From Vallicoccus soli (GTDB lineage Bacteria > Actinomycetota > Actinomycetes > Motilibacterales > Motilibacteraceae): 64,000 nt of DNA. The stretch is from positions 806,001 through 870,000 of the forward strand of contig NZ_QZEZ01000001.1 of NCBI RefSeq assembly GCF_003594885.1, in the 5' to 3' direction. The notes under the pieces were generated by a model. The model searched no databases. It was not told where the DNA came from and saw nothing but the letters and a program-made list of their open reading frames with translations. Positions 1 through 8,554 of the stretch are shown here, in pieces. Made by a program: the position numbers and the translations under genes. How positions within the stretch are numbered: position 1 is the first letter of the stretch; the number at the start of each line of letters is the position of its first letter.

Positions 1-3000
1 ACCGCGCGCCTGGCCCGCACGCTGCGCCAGCCGCTCGCGCGCACCTTCCACTCCTACGCCTTCGGCGTCCTGCGCCGCGAGGCCGCGCGCGACGGCGACC
101 CGCCGCCGCGGCTGCTGTCCGGTCCCGAGCAGGACCTCGTGGTACGCGAGCTGCTGCGCGGCGAGCTCGCCGGCGAGGCCGACAGCCGCTGGCCGGCGGG
201 CCTGCGCGCGGCGCTGACGACCCGCGGCTTCGCGCAGGAGCTGCGCGACCTGCTCCTGCGCTGCACCGAGCGCGGCGTGCTCCCCGAGGACCTCGACGCG
301 CTGGGCGCGCGGCTGGACCGCGACGACTGGCGCGCCGCGGCGCGCTTCGCCCACCGCTACGCCGAGGTGTCGGCGCTCGCGGGGGAGGGGGCGTACGACC
401 CCTCGGGGCTCGTGCGCGCGGTGGTGGACCGGCTCGCCGACCCGCACGACGACCTCGCCGAGCGCGAGCGGGCGGCGTACGACTGGGTCTTCGTGGACGA
501 GTACCAGGACACCGACCCGGCGCAGGAGGCGCTGCTGCGGCACCTGGTGCCGCCGGGCGGCGACCTCGTCGTGGTGGGCGACCCCGACCAGTCCATCTAC
601 GGCTTCCGCGGCGCCGACGTGCGCTGCATCCGCCGCTTCCCCGAGGTCTTCCCGACGCGCTCGGGCGCCCCGGCGCCCGTGGTGCGCCTCGTCACCTGCC
701 GGCGCAGCGCCCCCGCCGTGACGACGGCCGCCACCGCGGTGGCCGAGGGGCTGCGCGGCCCGCGGCGGGGGGCGGCGCTCGTCCCCGTCCCCGGCCGGGC
801 GCCGGGCGCGGTGGACGTGCTCGTGACGGGCTCGCGCAGCGCCGAGGCGGCGCTCGTCGCGGGGGCGCTGCGCCGCGCCCACGTCGTCGACGGGGTGCCG
901 TGGTCGCGGATGGCGGTGCTGCTGCGCTCGACCCGGGGGCGCCTGCCGGTGCTGCGCCGCGCGATGCTCGCCGCCGGGGTCCCCGTCGGCGTCGCCGCCG
1001 AGGAGCTGCCGCTGGGCGACCAGCCGGGCCTGCGCCCGCTGCTCGACGTCCTCGCCGTCGGGGTGCGCCTCGCCGCGGCGCCCGCCGGCGCACCGGCGCC
1101 GACCGGCGCGGCCGCCACCGCGGTGCTCGACGAGGAGGTCGGGCTCGCCCTGCTCACCGGGCCGCTGGGGCGCCTGGACGCGCTGGGGCTGCGCCGCCTG
1201 CGCCGGGAGCTGCGCCGCGCCGCCTTCGCCGCGGGCGAGGACCGGCCCGCCGCCGAGCTGCTCGCCGAGGCCTTGCTGCACCCCGCCGCGCTCGCGGTCC
1301 AGCTCGCGGACCTGCCCGAGCCCGTGCGCCGGCCCGCCGAGCGCGTCGCGGCCCTCCTCGCGACCGCCGCGGCCGCGGCGCGCGAGCCCGCCGCCACCGC
1401 GGAGTCGGTGCTGTGGGCGGTCTGGGAGGCGTCCGGCCTGGGGGCGCGCTGGCAGGCCGCCAGCCTGCACGGCGGGGCCCGCGGCGCGGCGGCCGACCGC
1501 GACCTCGACGCGGTGATGGCGCTCTTCGACGCGGCCGCGCGCTTCGTCGACCGCCTGCCCGGGGCCGCCGCGGGGGCCTTCCTCGAGCACCTGCGGGGCC
1601 AGGAGATCCCGGGCGACACGCTGGCGGCGCGGGCCCCCGAGGGCGAGGTGGTCCGCGTCCTGAGCGCCCACGCCGCCAAGGGGCTGGAGTGGGACCTCGT
1701 CGTCGTGGCCGGGGTGCAGGAGGGGGTGTGGCCCGACCTGCGCGTGCGCGGGAGCCTGCTCGGCACCGACGACGTCGTCGAGGCGGCGGACGCGGGCGAG
1801 CGCGTGCCCGGCTCGCGGCTGCCCGGCCTGCTCGACGAGGAGCGCCGGCTGCTCTACGTGGCGGTCACCCGCGCCCGCGAGCGCCTCGTGCTCACGGCCG
1901 TGTCCGACCCGGAGGAGGGCGAGGTGCCCTCGCGCTTCGTCGACGACGTGGTGCTCGGCGAGGACGACGCGGCCGTCGTGGTCCCCGGCGGGCCGGGCGC
2001 ACCCGGAGCCGGCGAGGGGGCCACGCTCGGGGCGCTGCGCCGCAGCCTGCCCCTGCCGGCGCTGGTGCCGCGGCTGCGCGAGCTCGGGGTCGACCCGGCC
2101 CAGCCGCTCGCGACCCGCCGCCGCGCCCGGGCGCTGCTCGGGCAGCTGCGCCAGGTCACCCGCAGCCTCGACCTGCCGAGCCTCGTCGCGGAGCTGCGCT
2201 CGGCGGTGCTCGACGAGGCCCTGCCCGGGGCGGTGCGCGACGGCGCCGCGGCGCAGCTGGCGCGCCTCGCGGCGGCCGGGGTGCCCGGCGCCGACCCGGC
2301 CGGCTGGTGGGCCGCGCTCCCGCTGTCGGACGAGGCCCCCCTGCGCGGCGCCGACGAGGTCGTCGAGGTCTCGCCCTCGCGGGTCGAGGCGTTCGTGCGC
2401 TGCGAGCTGCGCTGGCTGCTGGAGTCGGTCGGCGGCCAGGGGCCGGAGGCGGCGAGCCAGGCCGTCGGCAGCCTCGTGCACGACGTCGCCGCCGTCGTCG
2501 GCGCCGGCGGCGGACCGGTGACCCGCGAGGCCCTGCTCGCCGAGCTGGAGCGCCGCTGGCCGTCCCTCGACCTCGGGAGCCCCTGGTACTCCGCGCAGCA
2601 GCGGGGCCGGGCCGAGGCCATGGTCGACCGGCTGCTCGCCTGGTGGTCGGCGAACGGACGGGAGCTCGTGGCCGTCGAGCGCGCCTTCGCGGTCGACCTG
2701 CCGCTGGAGGGCGGCGGCGCCGCCCGGGTGACCGGCCGGGTCGACCGGCTCGAGCGCGACGCGCAGGGCCGCGCGCACGTGGTCGACCTCAAGACCGGCT
2801 CGTCCAAGCCCCGGGCCGACGAGGTCGGCGAGCACCCGCAGCTGGGGGCGTACCAGCTCGCCGCCGACCGCGGCGCCTTCGCCGAGGAGGGCCTGCACGG
2901 CGCGGGCGGGGCGAGCCTGGTGCAGCTGGGCGCTGCCGGCGGCAAGCGCGGCGCGGTGCAGGAGCAGCGCCCGCTCGACGAGGCGGAGGCGCCGGACTGG

Positions 3001-3141
3001 GCGGGGCGCCTCGTCGCGCGCGTCGCGACGGGCATGGGCGGCGCCGCCTTCACCGCCCGCGAGAACGAGCTCTGCGAGCGCTGCCCGGTGCGCACCAGCT
3101 GCCCGCTGCAGGAGGACGGGAGGCAGGTGGTCGCGCCGTGA
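1..3141 (+). CDS. adnA: AdnA-like UvrD-family helicase/nuclease subunit, 5' truncated
   Basis: The frame is open from base 1, so the N-terminus and Walker A lie outside the window; 1046 residues remain. Visible are the superfamily 1 motif TFHSYAFG (residues 15-22), the Walker B motif DEYQDTD (about 166), GDPDQSIYGFRGADV, the motif V region SAHAAKGLEWD and the motif VI region LLYVAVTRARERL. The C-terminus carries a RecB-type PD-(D/E)XK nuclease (GRVDRLE, then VVDLKTG, then QLGAYQLA). One Cys near residue 801 plus CERC and a last Cys near 1034 match an AddB-type Fe-S cluster. In mycobacteria AdnAB is a heterodimer that resects double-strand breaks, each subunit holding a motor and a nuclease. 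The next gene overlaps by 4 bp (GTGA), as expected for the partner subunit. Assignment to A rather than B rests on gene order and the Fe-S motif. Confidence 0.87.
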   Translation, partial: TARLARTLRQPLARTFHSYAFGVLRREAARDGDPPPRLLSGPEQDLVVRELLRGELAGEADSRWPAGLRAALTTRGFAQELRDLLLRCTERGVLPEDLDALGARLDRDDWRAAARFAHRYAEVSALAGEGAYDPSGLVRAVVDRLADPHDDLAERERAAYDWVFVDEYQDTDPAQEALLRHLVPPGGDLVVVGDPDQSIYGFRGADVRCIRRFPEVFPTRSGAPAPVVRLVTCRRSAPAVTTAATAVAEGLRGPRRGAALVPVPGRAPGAVDVLVTGSRSAEAALVAGALRRAHVVDGVPWSRMAVLLRSTRGRLPVLRRAMLAAGVPVGVAAEELPLGDQPGLRPLLDVLAVGVRLAAAPAGAPAPTGAAATAVLDEEVGLALLTGPLGRLDALGLRRLRRELRRAAFAAGEDRPAAELLAEALLHPAALAVQLADLPEPVRRPAERVAALLATAAAAAREPAATAESVLWAVWEASGLGARWQAASLHGGARGAAADRDLDAVMALFDAAARFVDRLPGAAAGAFLEHLRGQEIPGDTLAARAPEGEVVRVLSAHAAKGLEWDLVVVAGVQEGVWPDLRVRGSLLGTDDVVEAADAGERVPGSRLPGLLDEERRLLYVAVTRARERLVLTAVSDPEEGEVPSRFVDDVVLGEDDAAVVVPGGPGAPGAGEGATLGALRRSLPLPALVPRLRELGVDPAQPLATRRRARALLGQLRQVTRSLDLPSLVAELRSAVLDEALPGAVRDGAAAQLARLAAAGVPGADPAGWWAALPLSDEAPLRGADEVVEVSPSRVEAFVRCELRWLLESVGGQGPEAASQAVGSLVHDVAAVVGAGGGPVTREALLAELERRWPSLDLGSPWYSAQQRGRAEAMVDRLLAWWSANGRELVAVERAFAVDLPLEGGGAARVTGRVDRLERDAQGRAHVVDLKTGSSKPRADEVGEHPQLGAYQLAADRGAFAEEGLHGAGGASLVQLGAAGGKRGAVQEQRPLDEAEAPDWAGRLVARVATGMGGAAFTARENELCERCPVRTSCPLQEDGRQVVAP

Positions 3142-6100
3142 GCACCGGCACGGGGCGCGGCACGCGCGCCCACCGGCGCGGGCGCGGGCCCGACCGCTCC
3201 CAGGGCTCGCTCTTCGCCCTCGACGAGGTCGGCACGGCGCTGCCCGCGCCCCGCTTCTCGGCGGTCGAGCTCTCGCGCCGGCTCGGGCAGGCCCACCCGC
3301 CCACCCCGGAGCAGGCGCGGTGCATCGAGCACCTCGACGGCGACGGTCGCCTCGCCCCGCACCTCGTCGTCGCCGGCGCCGGCTCGGGCAAGACCGAGAC
3401 GATGGCCGCGCGGGTGGTCTGGCTCGTCGCCAACCGGCTGGTGCGCCCCGAGCGGGTCCTCGGGCTGACCTTCACCAGCAAGGCCGCGGGGGAGCTCGCC
3501 GAGCGGGTGCGCCGCCGCCTGCGCGACCTCGCGCGCAGCGGCGTCCTGCCGCCGGACGACGAGGGCGAGGACTGGCTCCTCGGCGAGCCCGCCGTGTCGA
3601 CCTACCACGCCTACGCCGCGCGGCTCTTCTCCGAGCACGCCCTGCGCATCGGGCGCGAGCCCTCGTCGCGGCTGCTGGGCGAGGCCGTCGCCTGGCAGTT
3701 CGCCGGCAGGGTGGTCGACGCGCACGACGGCGCCATGGACGCCGTCGACTGGGCCCCGGCCACCGTGGTGGCCGCCGTGCGCGGGCTGGCCGGGGACCTG
3801 GCCGAGCACCTCGTTGAGCCCGCCGAGGTGAGCGCCTTCGCCCGGGACCTCGAGGAGCGCGTCCTGGCGCTGCCGCCGGGCGAGGGGTTCCGCGGCAAGG
3901 GCGCGGTCTACGCCGACACGCAGGGGCTGCTCGACCTGCTGCGCCGGCGCACCCAGCTGCTGCCGCTCGTCGAGGCCTTCGCCGCGCGCAAGCGCGCCGC
4001 CGACGCCCTCGACCACGGCGACCAGGTGGCGCTCGCGGCGCGGATCGCCCGCGAGCACCCGGAGGTCGGGCGCCAGGAGCGCGCGCGCTACGACGTGGTG
4101 CTGCTCGACGAGTACCAGGACACGGGCACCGCGCAGCGGGTCCTGCTCACCTCGCTCTTCGGCGAGGGGCACCCCGTGACGGCGGTCGGCGACCCGTGCC
4201 AGTCGATCTACGGCTGGCGCGGCGCGAGCGCGGGCGCCCTGCGCCGCTTCGGCACCGACTTCCCCCACCGCAGCGGCGCGCCGAGCGAGCAGCTCGACCT
4301 CACGACGAGCTTCCGCAACGGCGGGCGCATCCTCGCGGTGGCGAACCGGCTCTCGGCGCCGCTGCGGGCGCAGGGCGTCCCGGTGCGCGACCTGCGCCCC
4401 GGTCCCCGGGGCGAGGCGTCCGGCGAGGTCGTGCACGCCTGCTTCGCCGACGCGCAGGAGGAGGCCCGGTGGGTCGCGGCGACCGTCCGCGACCTCGTCG
4501 CCCCGGCGGAGGGGCCGGCCCGCTACGCGCCGGCGCAGGTCGCGGTCCTGGCGCGGGCGCGTTCGCAGTTCGACCGCCTCGAGCAGGCGCTGCGCGCGCA
4601 GGGCCTGCCCGTCGAGGTGTCCGGCCTCGGGGGGCTGCTGTCCACGCCCGAGGTCGGTGACGTCGTCGCCACCCTCGCCGCGCTGAGCGACCCGGGCGCC
4701 GGGCCGGCGGTCCTGCGCCTGCTCACCGGGGCCCGCTGGCGCCTCGGGCCGCGCGACCTCGACGCGCTCGCCCGCCGCGCCCGCCGGCTCGCGCGCCCGC
4801 TGCCGCCCGCCGTCGCCCCCGGCGCGGGCGCGACGGGCGCGGCAGCGCCCGCCGCCGCCCCCGGTGACGCCGACGTCGAGCGGCTCAGCCTCGTCGAGGC
4901 CCTCGACGACCCGGGCCCGGCCGGCGACTACTCCGCGGCGGGCTGGGAGCGCCTCTCCGGGCTGCGCCGCGAGCTGCGGTCGCTGCGGGCGCGGGCGGAC
5001 CAGTCGCTGCCGGACCTCGTCGCGGACGTCGTGCGCACCACGGGCCTCGACGTGGAGGTCGCGGCGCGCCCCGCCGGCGACCCGGCCGGTGCCCGCGCGC
5101 ACCTCGACCGGTTCCTCGACGTCGCCGCGGAGTTCGCGGAGACCGAGGAGGACCCCTCGGTCAGCGCCTTCCTCGCCTACCTCGAGGCGGCCGCCGAGCA
5201 CGAGCGCGGGCTCGACCTCGGCCGCGTGGGCCCCGCGGGCGACGCGGTGCAGCTCCTGACGATGCACGGGGCCAAGGGCCTCGAGTGGCCCGTGGTCGTC
5301 GTGCCGGGGATGACCCGCAAGGTGTTCCCGTCGACGCCCCGCGAGAGCCCGGACTGGTGCCGCAACGCCAAGCTGCTGCCGTTCCCGCTGCGCGGCGACC
5401 GCGACGACCTGCCCGCGCTGGCCCTGCAGCGCGCCGAGGACCAGCGCGACGTCCGCGACGCGCTCGCCGCGCACAAGGACGCCTGCGCCGAGCGGCACCT
5501 GCTGGAGGAGCGCCGCCTGGCCTACGTGGCCGCCACGCGGGCCGAGGACCTGCTGGTCTGCACCGGCTACGGCTGGGACCACACGTCGACCTGGCGCGGG
5601 CCGTCGGACTTCCTGCTCGAGGTCCGCGCGGCGTGCGAGGAGCTCGGGGTCGGCACCGACGCGGGGTGGGCCGAGCCGCCGGAGGACCCGAGGGCCAACC
5701 CGCTCGACGCGGGGCCGCGCGAGGCGTCCTGGCCCCTCGACCCGCTCGACCCCGGCGCGCGGGCCCGGCTCGACGCCGCGGCGGCCCGGGTCCGCGCGGC
5801 GATGGCGGCGGGCGGCGCAGGGGCGCCCGGGGGCTCCGCAGCGCTCGTCGGCGCCGCCGGGGCCGTGACGGGCGCCGGCGCGGAGCAGGTCGCGGAGTGG
5901 ACGCAGGAGGTCGACGACCTGCTGGCCGAGCGCGCCCGGCTCCAGGCGCACCGCGGGGTCGTCGACGTCGACCTGCCGGCGCACCTCTCGGTCTCGCAGC
6001 TCGTCGCCCTGCGCCGCGACCCGGACGCCCTGGCGCGCTGGCTGCGCCGCCCGGTGCCGCTGGCGCCGGCGCCGCTGGCCCGCCGCGGCACCGCGTTTCA

Positions 6101-6590
6101 CGCCTGGGTGGAGCAGCGCTTCGGCGGGGCCCGCCTGCTCGACGTCGACGAGCTGCCCGGCGCCGCGGACGAGGGCGCGGCGCCCGACGCCGACCTCGAG
6201 GAGCTCAAGGAGCGCTTCCTGCGCGGGCCGTGGGCCGAGCGGCGCCCGGTGCCGGGCGGGGTGGAGGTCCCGTTCGAGATGCTCGTGGGCGGCGTGCTCG
6301 TGCGCGGGCGGATGGACGCGGTCTTCGGCGGCGAGGACGAGGACGGCCCGCGCTGGGACGTCGTGGACTGGAAGACGGGCAGCCCCCCGAGCGGCGAGGA
6401 GGCCCGGGCGGCGGCGGTGCAGCTGGCGGCGTACCGGCTCGCCTGGCACCGCCTGAGCGGAGCGCCCCTGCACCGCGTCACCGCGGCCTTCCACTACGTC
6501 CGCTCCGGGCGCACCGTGCGCCCCGCCGACCTGCTCGACGCGGACGGGCTCGAGGCGCTCCTGCGCGGGGTGCCGACGGCGCGGGACTGA
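3138..6590 (+). CDS. adnB: AdnB-like UvrD-family helicase/nuclease subunit
   Basis: A 1150-residue protein that starts at the GTG overlapping the adnA stop. The frame is open far upstream, but that part is an antisense-type shadow. Walker A (AGAGSGKTETM) is near residue 80, Walker B (LDEYQDTG) near 323, GDPCQSIYGWRGAS follows, then the motif V region TMHGAKGLEWPVVVVP and motif VI RRLAYVAATRAEDLL. The C-terminal 120 residues hold a second PD-(D/E)XK nuclease (GRMDAVF near 1057, VVDWKTG near 1075, QLAAYRLAW). Unlike AdnA there is no Fe-S cysteine set around the nuclease. The product should pair with AdnA to unwind and cut DNA ends. Length, gene order and coupling fit the family. The stop lies 19 bp from the convergent hydrolase gene. 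Confidence 0.9.
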   Translation: MSTGTGRGTRAHRRGRGPDRSQGSLFALDEVGTALPAPRFSAVELSRRLGQAHPPTPEQARCIEHLDGDGRLAPHLVVAGAGSGKTETMAARVVWLVANRLVRPERVLGLTFTSKAAGELAERVRRRLRDLARSGVLPPDDEGEDWLLGEPAVSTYHAYAARLFSEHALRIGREPSSRLLGEAVAWQFAGRVVDAHDGAMDAVDWAPATVVAAVRGLAGDLAEHLVEPAEVSAFARDLEERVLALPPGEGFRGKGAVYADTQGLLDLLRRRTQLLPLVEAFAARKRAADALDHGDQVALAARIAREHPEVGRQERARYDVVLLDEYQDTGTAQRVLLTSLFGEGHPVTAVGDPCQSIYGWRGASAGALRRFGTDFPHRSGAPSEQLDLTTSFRNGGRILAVANRLSAPLRAQGVPVRDLRPGPRGEASGEVVHACFADAQEEARWVAATVRDLVAPAEGPARYAPAQVAVLARARSQFDRLEQALRAQGLPVEVSGLGGLLSTPEVGDVVATLAALSDPGAGPAVLRLLTGARWRLGPRDLDALARRARRLARPLPPAVAPGAGATGAAAPAAAPGDADVERLSLVEALDDPGPAGDYSAAGWERLSGLRRELRSLRARADQSLPDLVADVVRTTGLDVEVAARPAGDPAGARAHLDRFLDVAAEFAETEEDPSVSAFLAYLEAAAEHERGLDLGRVGPAGDAVQLLTMHGAKGLEWPVVVVPGMTRKVFPSTPRESPDWCRNAKLLPFPLRGDRDDLPALALQRAEDQRDVRDALAAHKDACAERHLLEERRLAYVAATRAEDLLVCTGYGWDHTSTWRGPSDFLLEVRAACEELGVGTDAGWAEPPEDPRANPLDAGPREASWPLDPLDPGARARLDAAAARVRAAMAAGGAGAPGGSAALVGAAGAVTGAGAEQVAEWTQEVDDLLAERARLQAHRGVVDVDLPAHLSVSQLVALRRDPDALARWLRRPVPLAPAPLARRGTAFHAWVEQRFGGARLLDVDELPGAADEGAAPDADLEELKERFLRGPWAERRPVPGGVEVPFEMLVGGVLVRGRMDAVFGGEDEDGPRWDVVDWKTGSPPSGEEARAAAVQLAAYRLAWHRLSGAPLHRVTAAFHYVRSGRTVRPADLLDADGLEALLRGVPTARD

Positions 6591-6609
6591 GCCGGCCGGC
6601 GCTGCCCTG

Positions 6610-7479
6610 CTACCGCTCGGTGGCCGGGGCGCCCCCGTGCACGCCCGCGGCCTCCTCGACGAGGTGCAGGTCCACGGTGAGCGCGCAGTGGTCCGAGACG
6701 TCGAGGCGCTGCGCGCCCACCCGCCAGGAGGCGCCCGCCGGCAGGCCGTCGGCGAGCACGTGGTCGAACTGCACCCGCGGCCGGTACGACGGGTAGGTCG
6801 GGACCCGTCCGAGCTGCTCCCAGCCGATGAGCAGTCGCGGCAGCGCCCCCGGCAGGTTGAAGTCGCCGAGCAGGACGCGCGGCGCGGGGAAGGTCCGCGC
6901 CCAGCGCGCGAGCGCGCGCAGCTGGCGCGCGTTGGTGCCCGGCACGAAGGACAGGTGCGCCGTCAGCACGGTGAGCGGCCCGCCGGGGGCGTCGACCACC
7001 GCGGCGACGGCGGCGCGCGGCTCGTCGGGGATGCGCATGAGGCGCGGGCGCGGGTCGGCGGGCACGAGCAGCGGCATCGACACCGGCGCCGGGTCGAAGC
7101 GGCGCGCGGCCCAGCGCAGCACGGGCAGGCGCGAGACGAGCCCGACCCCGTACGTCGGCCCGTCCGGGATCTCCTCGCCGTGCAGCGCCGCCCAGGACCG
7201 CACCGGGCCCGGCGTGCCGGCCAGTGCCGGGACGTAGCGGTGGTGCGGCGCGCCGACCGCCTCGGCGACCGCGCGGACCTGGTCGACCCCGCCCGAGCGC
7301 GGCTGGTGCCGGTCGACCTCCTGCAGCCCGACGACGTCCGCGTCGAGCGCCGCCGCGGCGCGCCGCAGCGCGCCCTCGTCGGCCGTGCCGTCGCCGAGGG
7401 ACACCCCGTGCAGGAGGTTGAAGGTCGCGAGCCGCACGGGGCCCGCGGCCCCGGGCGCCCGGTCTGGTGCAGCCGCCAC
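6610..7479 (-). CDS. Endonuclease/exonuclease/phosphatase-family hydrolase
   Basis: A 289-residue cytosolic protein with the motifs of the DNase I/exonuclease III fold: ATFNLLHG near residue 18, GLQEVDRH for the metal-binding Glu, TAHLSFVPGTNARQ, LLGDFNLPG near 200, FDHVLADG and the terminal SDHCALTVDL with the catalytic Asp-His. The substrate cannot be told from sequence; relatives act on DNA, phosphoinositides or sphingomyelin. The GTG start is supported by a TAGCGT box 6 nt upstream, the usual spacing for a leaderless transcript, and no Shine-Dalgarno is present. It diverges from nudC and converges on adnB. Confidence 0.8.
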   Translation of the reverse strand: MAAAPDRAPGAAGPVRLATFNLLHGVSLGDGTADEGALRRAAAALDADVVGLQEVDRHQPRSGGVDQVRAVAEAVGAPHHRYVPALAGTPGPVRSWAALHGEEIPDGPTYGVGLVSRLPVLRWAARRFDPAPVSMPLLVPADPRPRLMRIPDEPRAAVAAVVDAPGGPLTVLTAHLSFVPGTNARQLRALARWARTFPAPRVLLGDFNLPGALPRLLIGWEQLGRVPTYPSYRPRVQFDHVLADGLPAGASWRVGAQRLDVSDHCALTVDLHLVEEAAGVHGGAPATER

Positions 7480-7553
7480 GGGCCGACGCTAGGGGACGCG
7501 CCGGTGCGGCGCGAGCGCGGCGGGCCCGGCGGGCCGGCGGCGCCCCGCGCGCC

Positions 7554-7559
7554 TAGGGT
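7554..7559 (+). promoter_or_regulatory. -10 box for a leaderless transcript ahead of nudC
   Basis: TAGGGT lies 6 nt before a GTG at 7566, which would make that GTG the transcript 5' end. No clear -35 is seen. The spacing matches that of many other starts in the window. Confidence 0.45.
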
Positions 7560-7565
7560 GGCCCG

Positions 7566-7595
7566 GTGCACCAGCCCCCGGTCCGGCTCCCGTGA
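7566..7595 (+). CDS. Nine-codon leaderless mini-ORF coupled to nudC
   Basis: GTG at 7566 sits 6 nt after a TAGGGT -10 box and opens a nine-codon frame (V/M-H-Q-P-P-V-R-L-P) ending in TGA at 7593-7595. The stop overlaps the nudC GTG as GTGA. nudC has no purine-rich ribosome-binding site and no in-frame start closer to the promoter, so translation of this mini-ORF could deliver ribosomes to nudC. The peptide resembles nothing I know and may matter only as a landing track. This is inference from spacing and overlap. Confidence 0.4.
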   Translation: MHQPPVRLP

Positions 7596-8521
7596 CCCTC
7601 CCCGGCCTCTTCCTCGCCCGCTCGGGCGTCGACCGCGCCGCCGAGCAGCGCCGCGACGACGCCTGGGTGGCGGCGGCCTGGGCGGAGCCGTCGACCCGGG
7701 TGCTCGTCGTGGCCGGCGGCCGGGCGCTCGTGCGGCACGCGGACGGGCGCACGCGCCTCGTGCTCGTCCCCGCGGCCGGGGCGCCCGAGGGGCAGCGGGT
7801 GCTGCTCGGGCGGGCCGAGGACGGCACGGCGTACTTCGCCGTCGCCGCCGAGGCGCTGCCGGACCCGGCTGGCGACGGGGACGGCGAGGAGGTGCAGGAC
7901 GCCGGGCTGCGCGAGCTGGGGGCGGTGCTGGACGACCTGGAGGTCGGCCTGCTCGTCAACGCCGTCGCGCTCGAGCACTGGCACCGCACGCACACGCACT
8001 GCCCCCGCTGCGGCGCGCCGACGCAGGTGGAGGCCGCCGGGCACGTGCGGCGCTGCCCGCGCGACGGCTCCCAGCACTTCCCGCGCACCGACCCCGCGGT
8101 CATCATGGCGGTCGTCGACGCGGACGACCGGCTGCTGCTGGGCCGCCAGGCGACCTGGCCGGAGGGCCGCTACTCGACCCTCGCCGGCTTCGTCGAGCCG
8201 GGGGAGTCGCTCGAGGCGGCGGTGGCGCGGGAGGTCCTCGAGGAGTCCGGCATCGTGGTCGACGACGCGACCTACCTCGGCAGCCAGTCGTGGCCGTTCC
8301 CGCAGAGCATCATGCTCGGCTTCCGCGCCCGCGCCGCCTCCACCGCGATCACCACCGACGACGAGGAGATCGTCGACGCGCTGTGGCTGACCCGCGAGGA
8401 GCTCGGCGCCCGGGTGGCCGAGGGCTCGCTGCGCCTCCCGCCCGCGGTGTCCATCGCGCGCCGGCTCATCGAGCACTGGTACGGCGCCGAGATCGACGAC
8501 GGCGGCGGCACCTGGCGCTGA
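7592..8521 (+). CDS. nudC: NAD+ diphosphatase / NADH pyrophosphatase, Nudix family
   Basis: A 309-residue protein with the NudC layout: an N-terminal domain, a zinc ribbon around residue 135 (CPRCGAPT then RRCPRDG), and a Nudix box near 200 (GFVEPGESLEAAVAREVLEE). It is followed by SQSWPFPQSIMLGF, the motif that marks NAD(H)-specific members. It hydrolyses NAD(H) to NMN(H) and AMP, and relatives remove NAD caps from RNA. The GTG start overlaps a mini-ORF stop (GTGA) and lacks a Shine-Dalgarno. The fourth zinc position is Asp rather than Cys, which I recall as common in actinobacterial members. Confidence 0.9.
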   Translation: MTLPGLFLARSGVDRAAEQRRDDAWVAAAWAEPSTRVLVVAGGRALVRHADGRTRLVLVPAAGAPEGQRVLLGRAEDGTAYFAVAAEALPDPAGDGDGEEVQDAGLRELGAVLDDLEVGLLVNAVALEHWHRTHTHCPRCGAPTQVEAAGHVRRCPRDGSQHFPRTDPAVIMAVVDADDRLLLGRQATWPEGRYSTLAGFVEPGESLEAAVAREVLEESGIVVDDATYLGSQSWPFPQSIMLGFRARAASTAITTDDEEIVDALWLTREELGARVAEGSLRLPPAVSIARRLIEHWYGAEIDDGGGTWR

Positions 8522-8554
8522 GCGCCGGGACGCGCGGGTCCCGCCCCGCGCCGG

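Noticed and set aside
1854-6494. A 1546-codon open frame on the minus strand opposite adnB
   Set aside because: In DNA this GC-rich, frames antisense to real genes stay open; the translation lacks motifs and is Arg/Pro/Gly-rich. The plus strand has full helicase and nuclease motifs.
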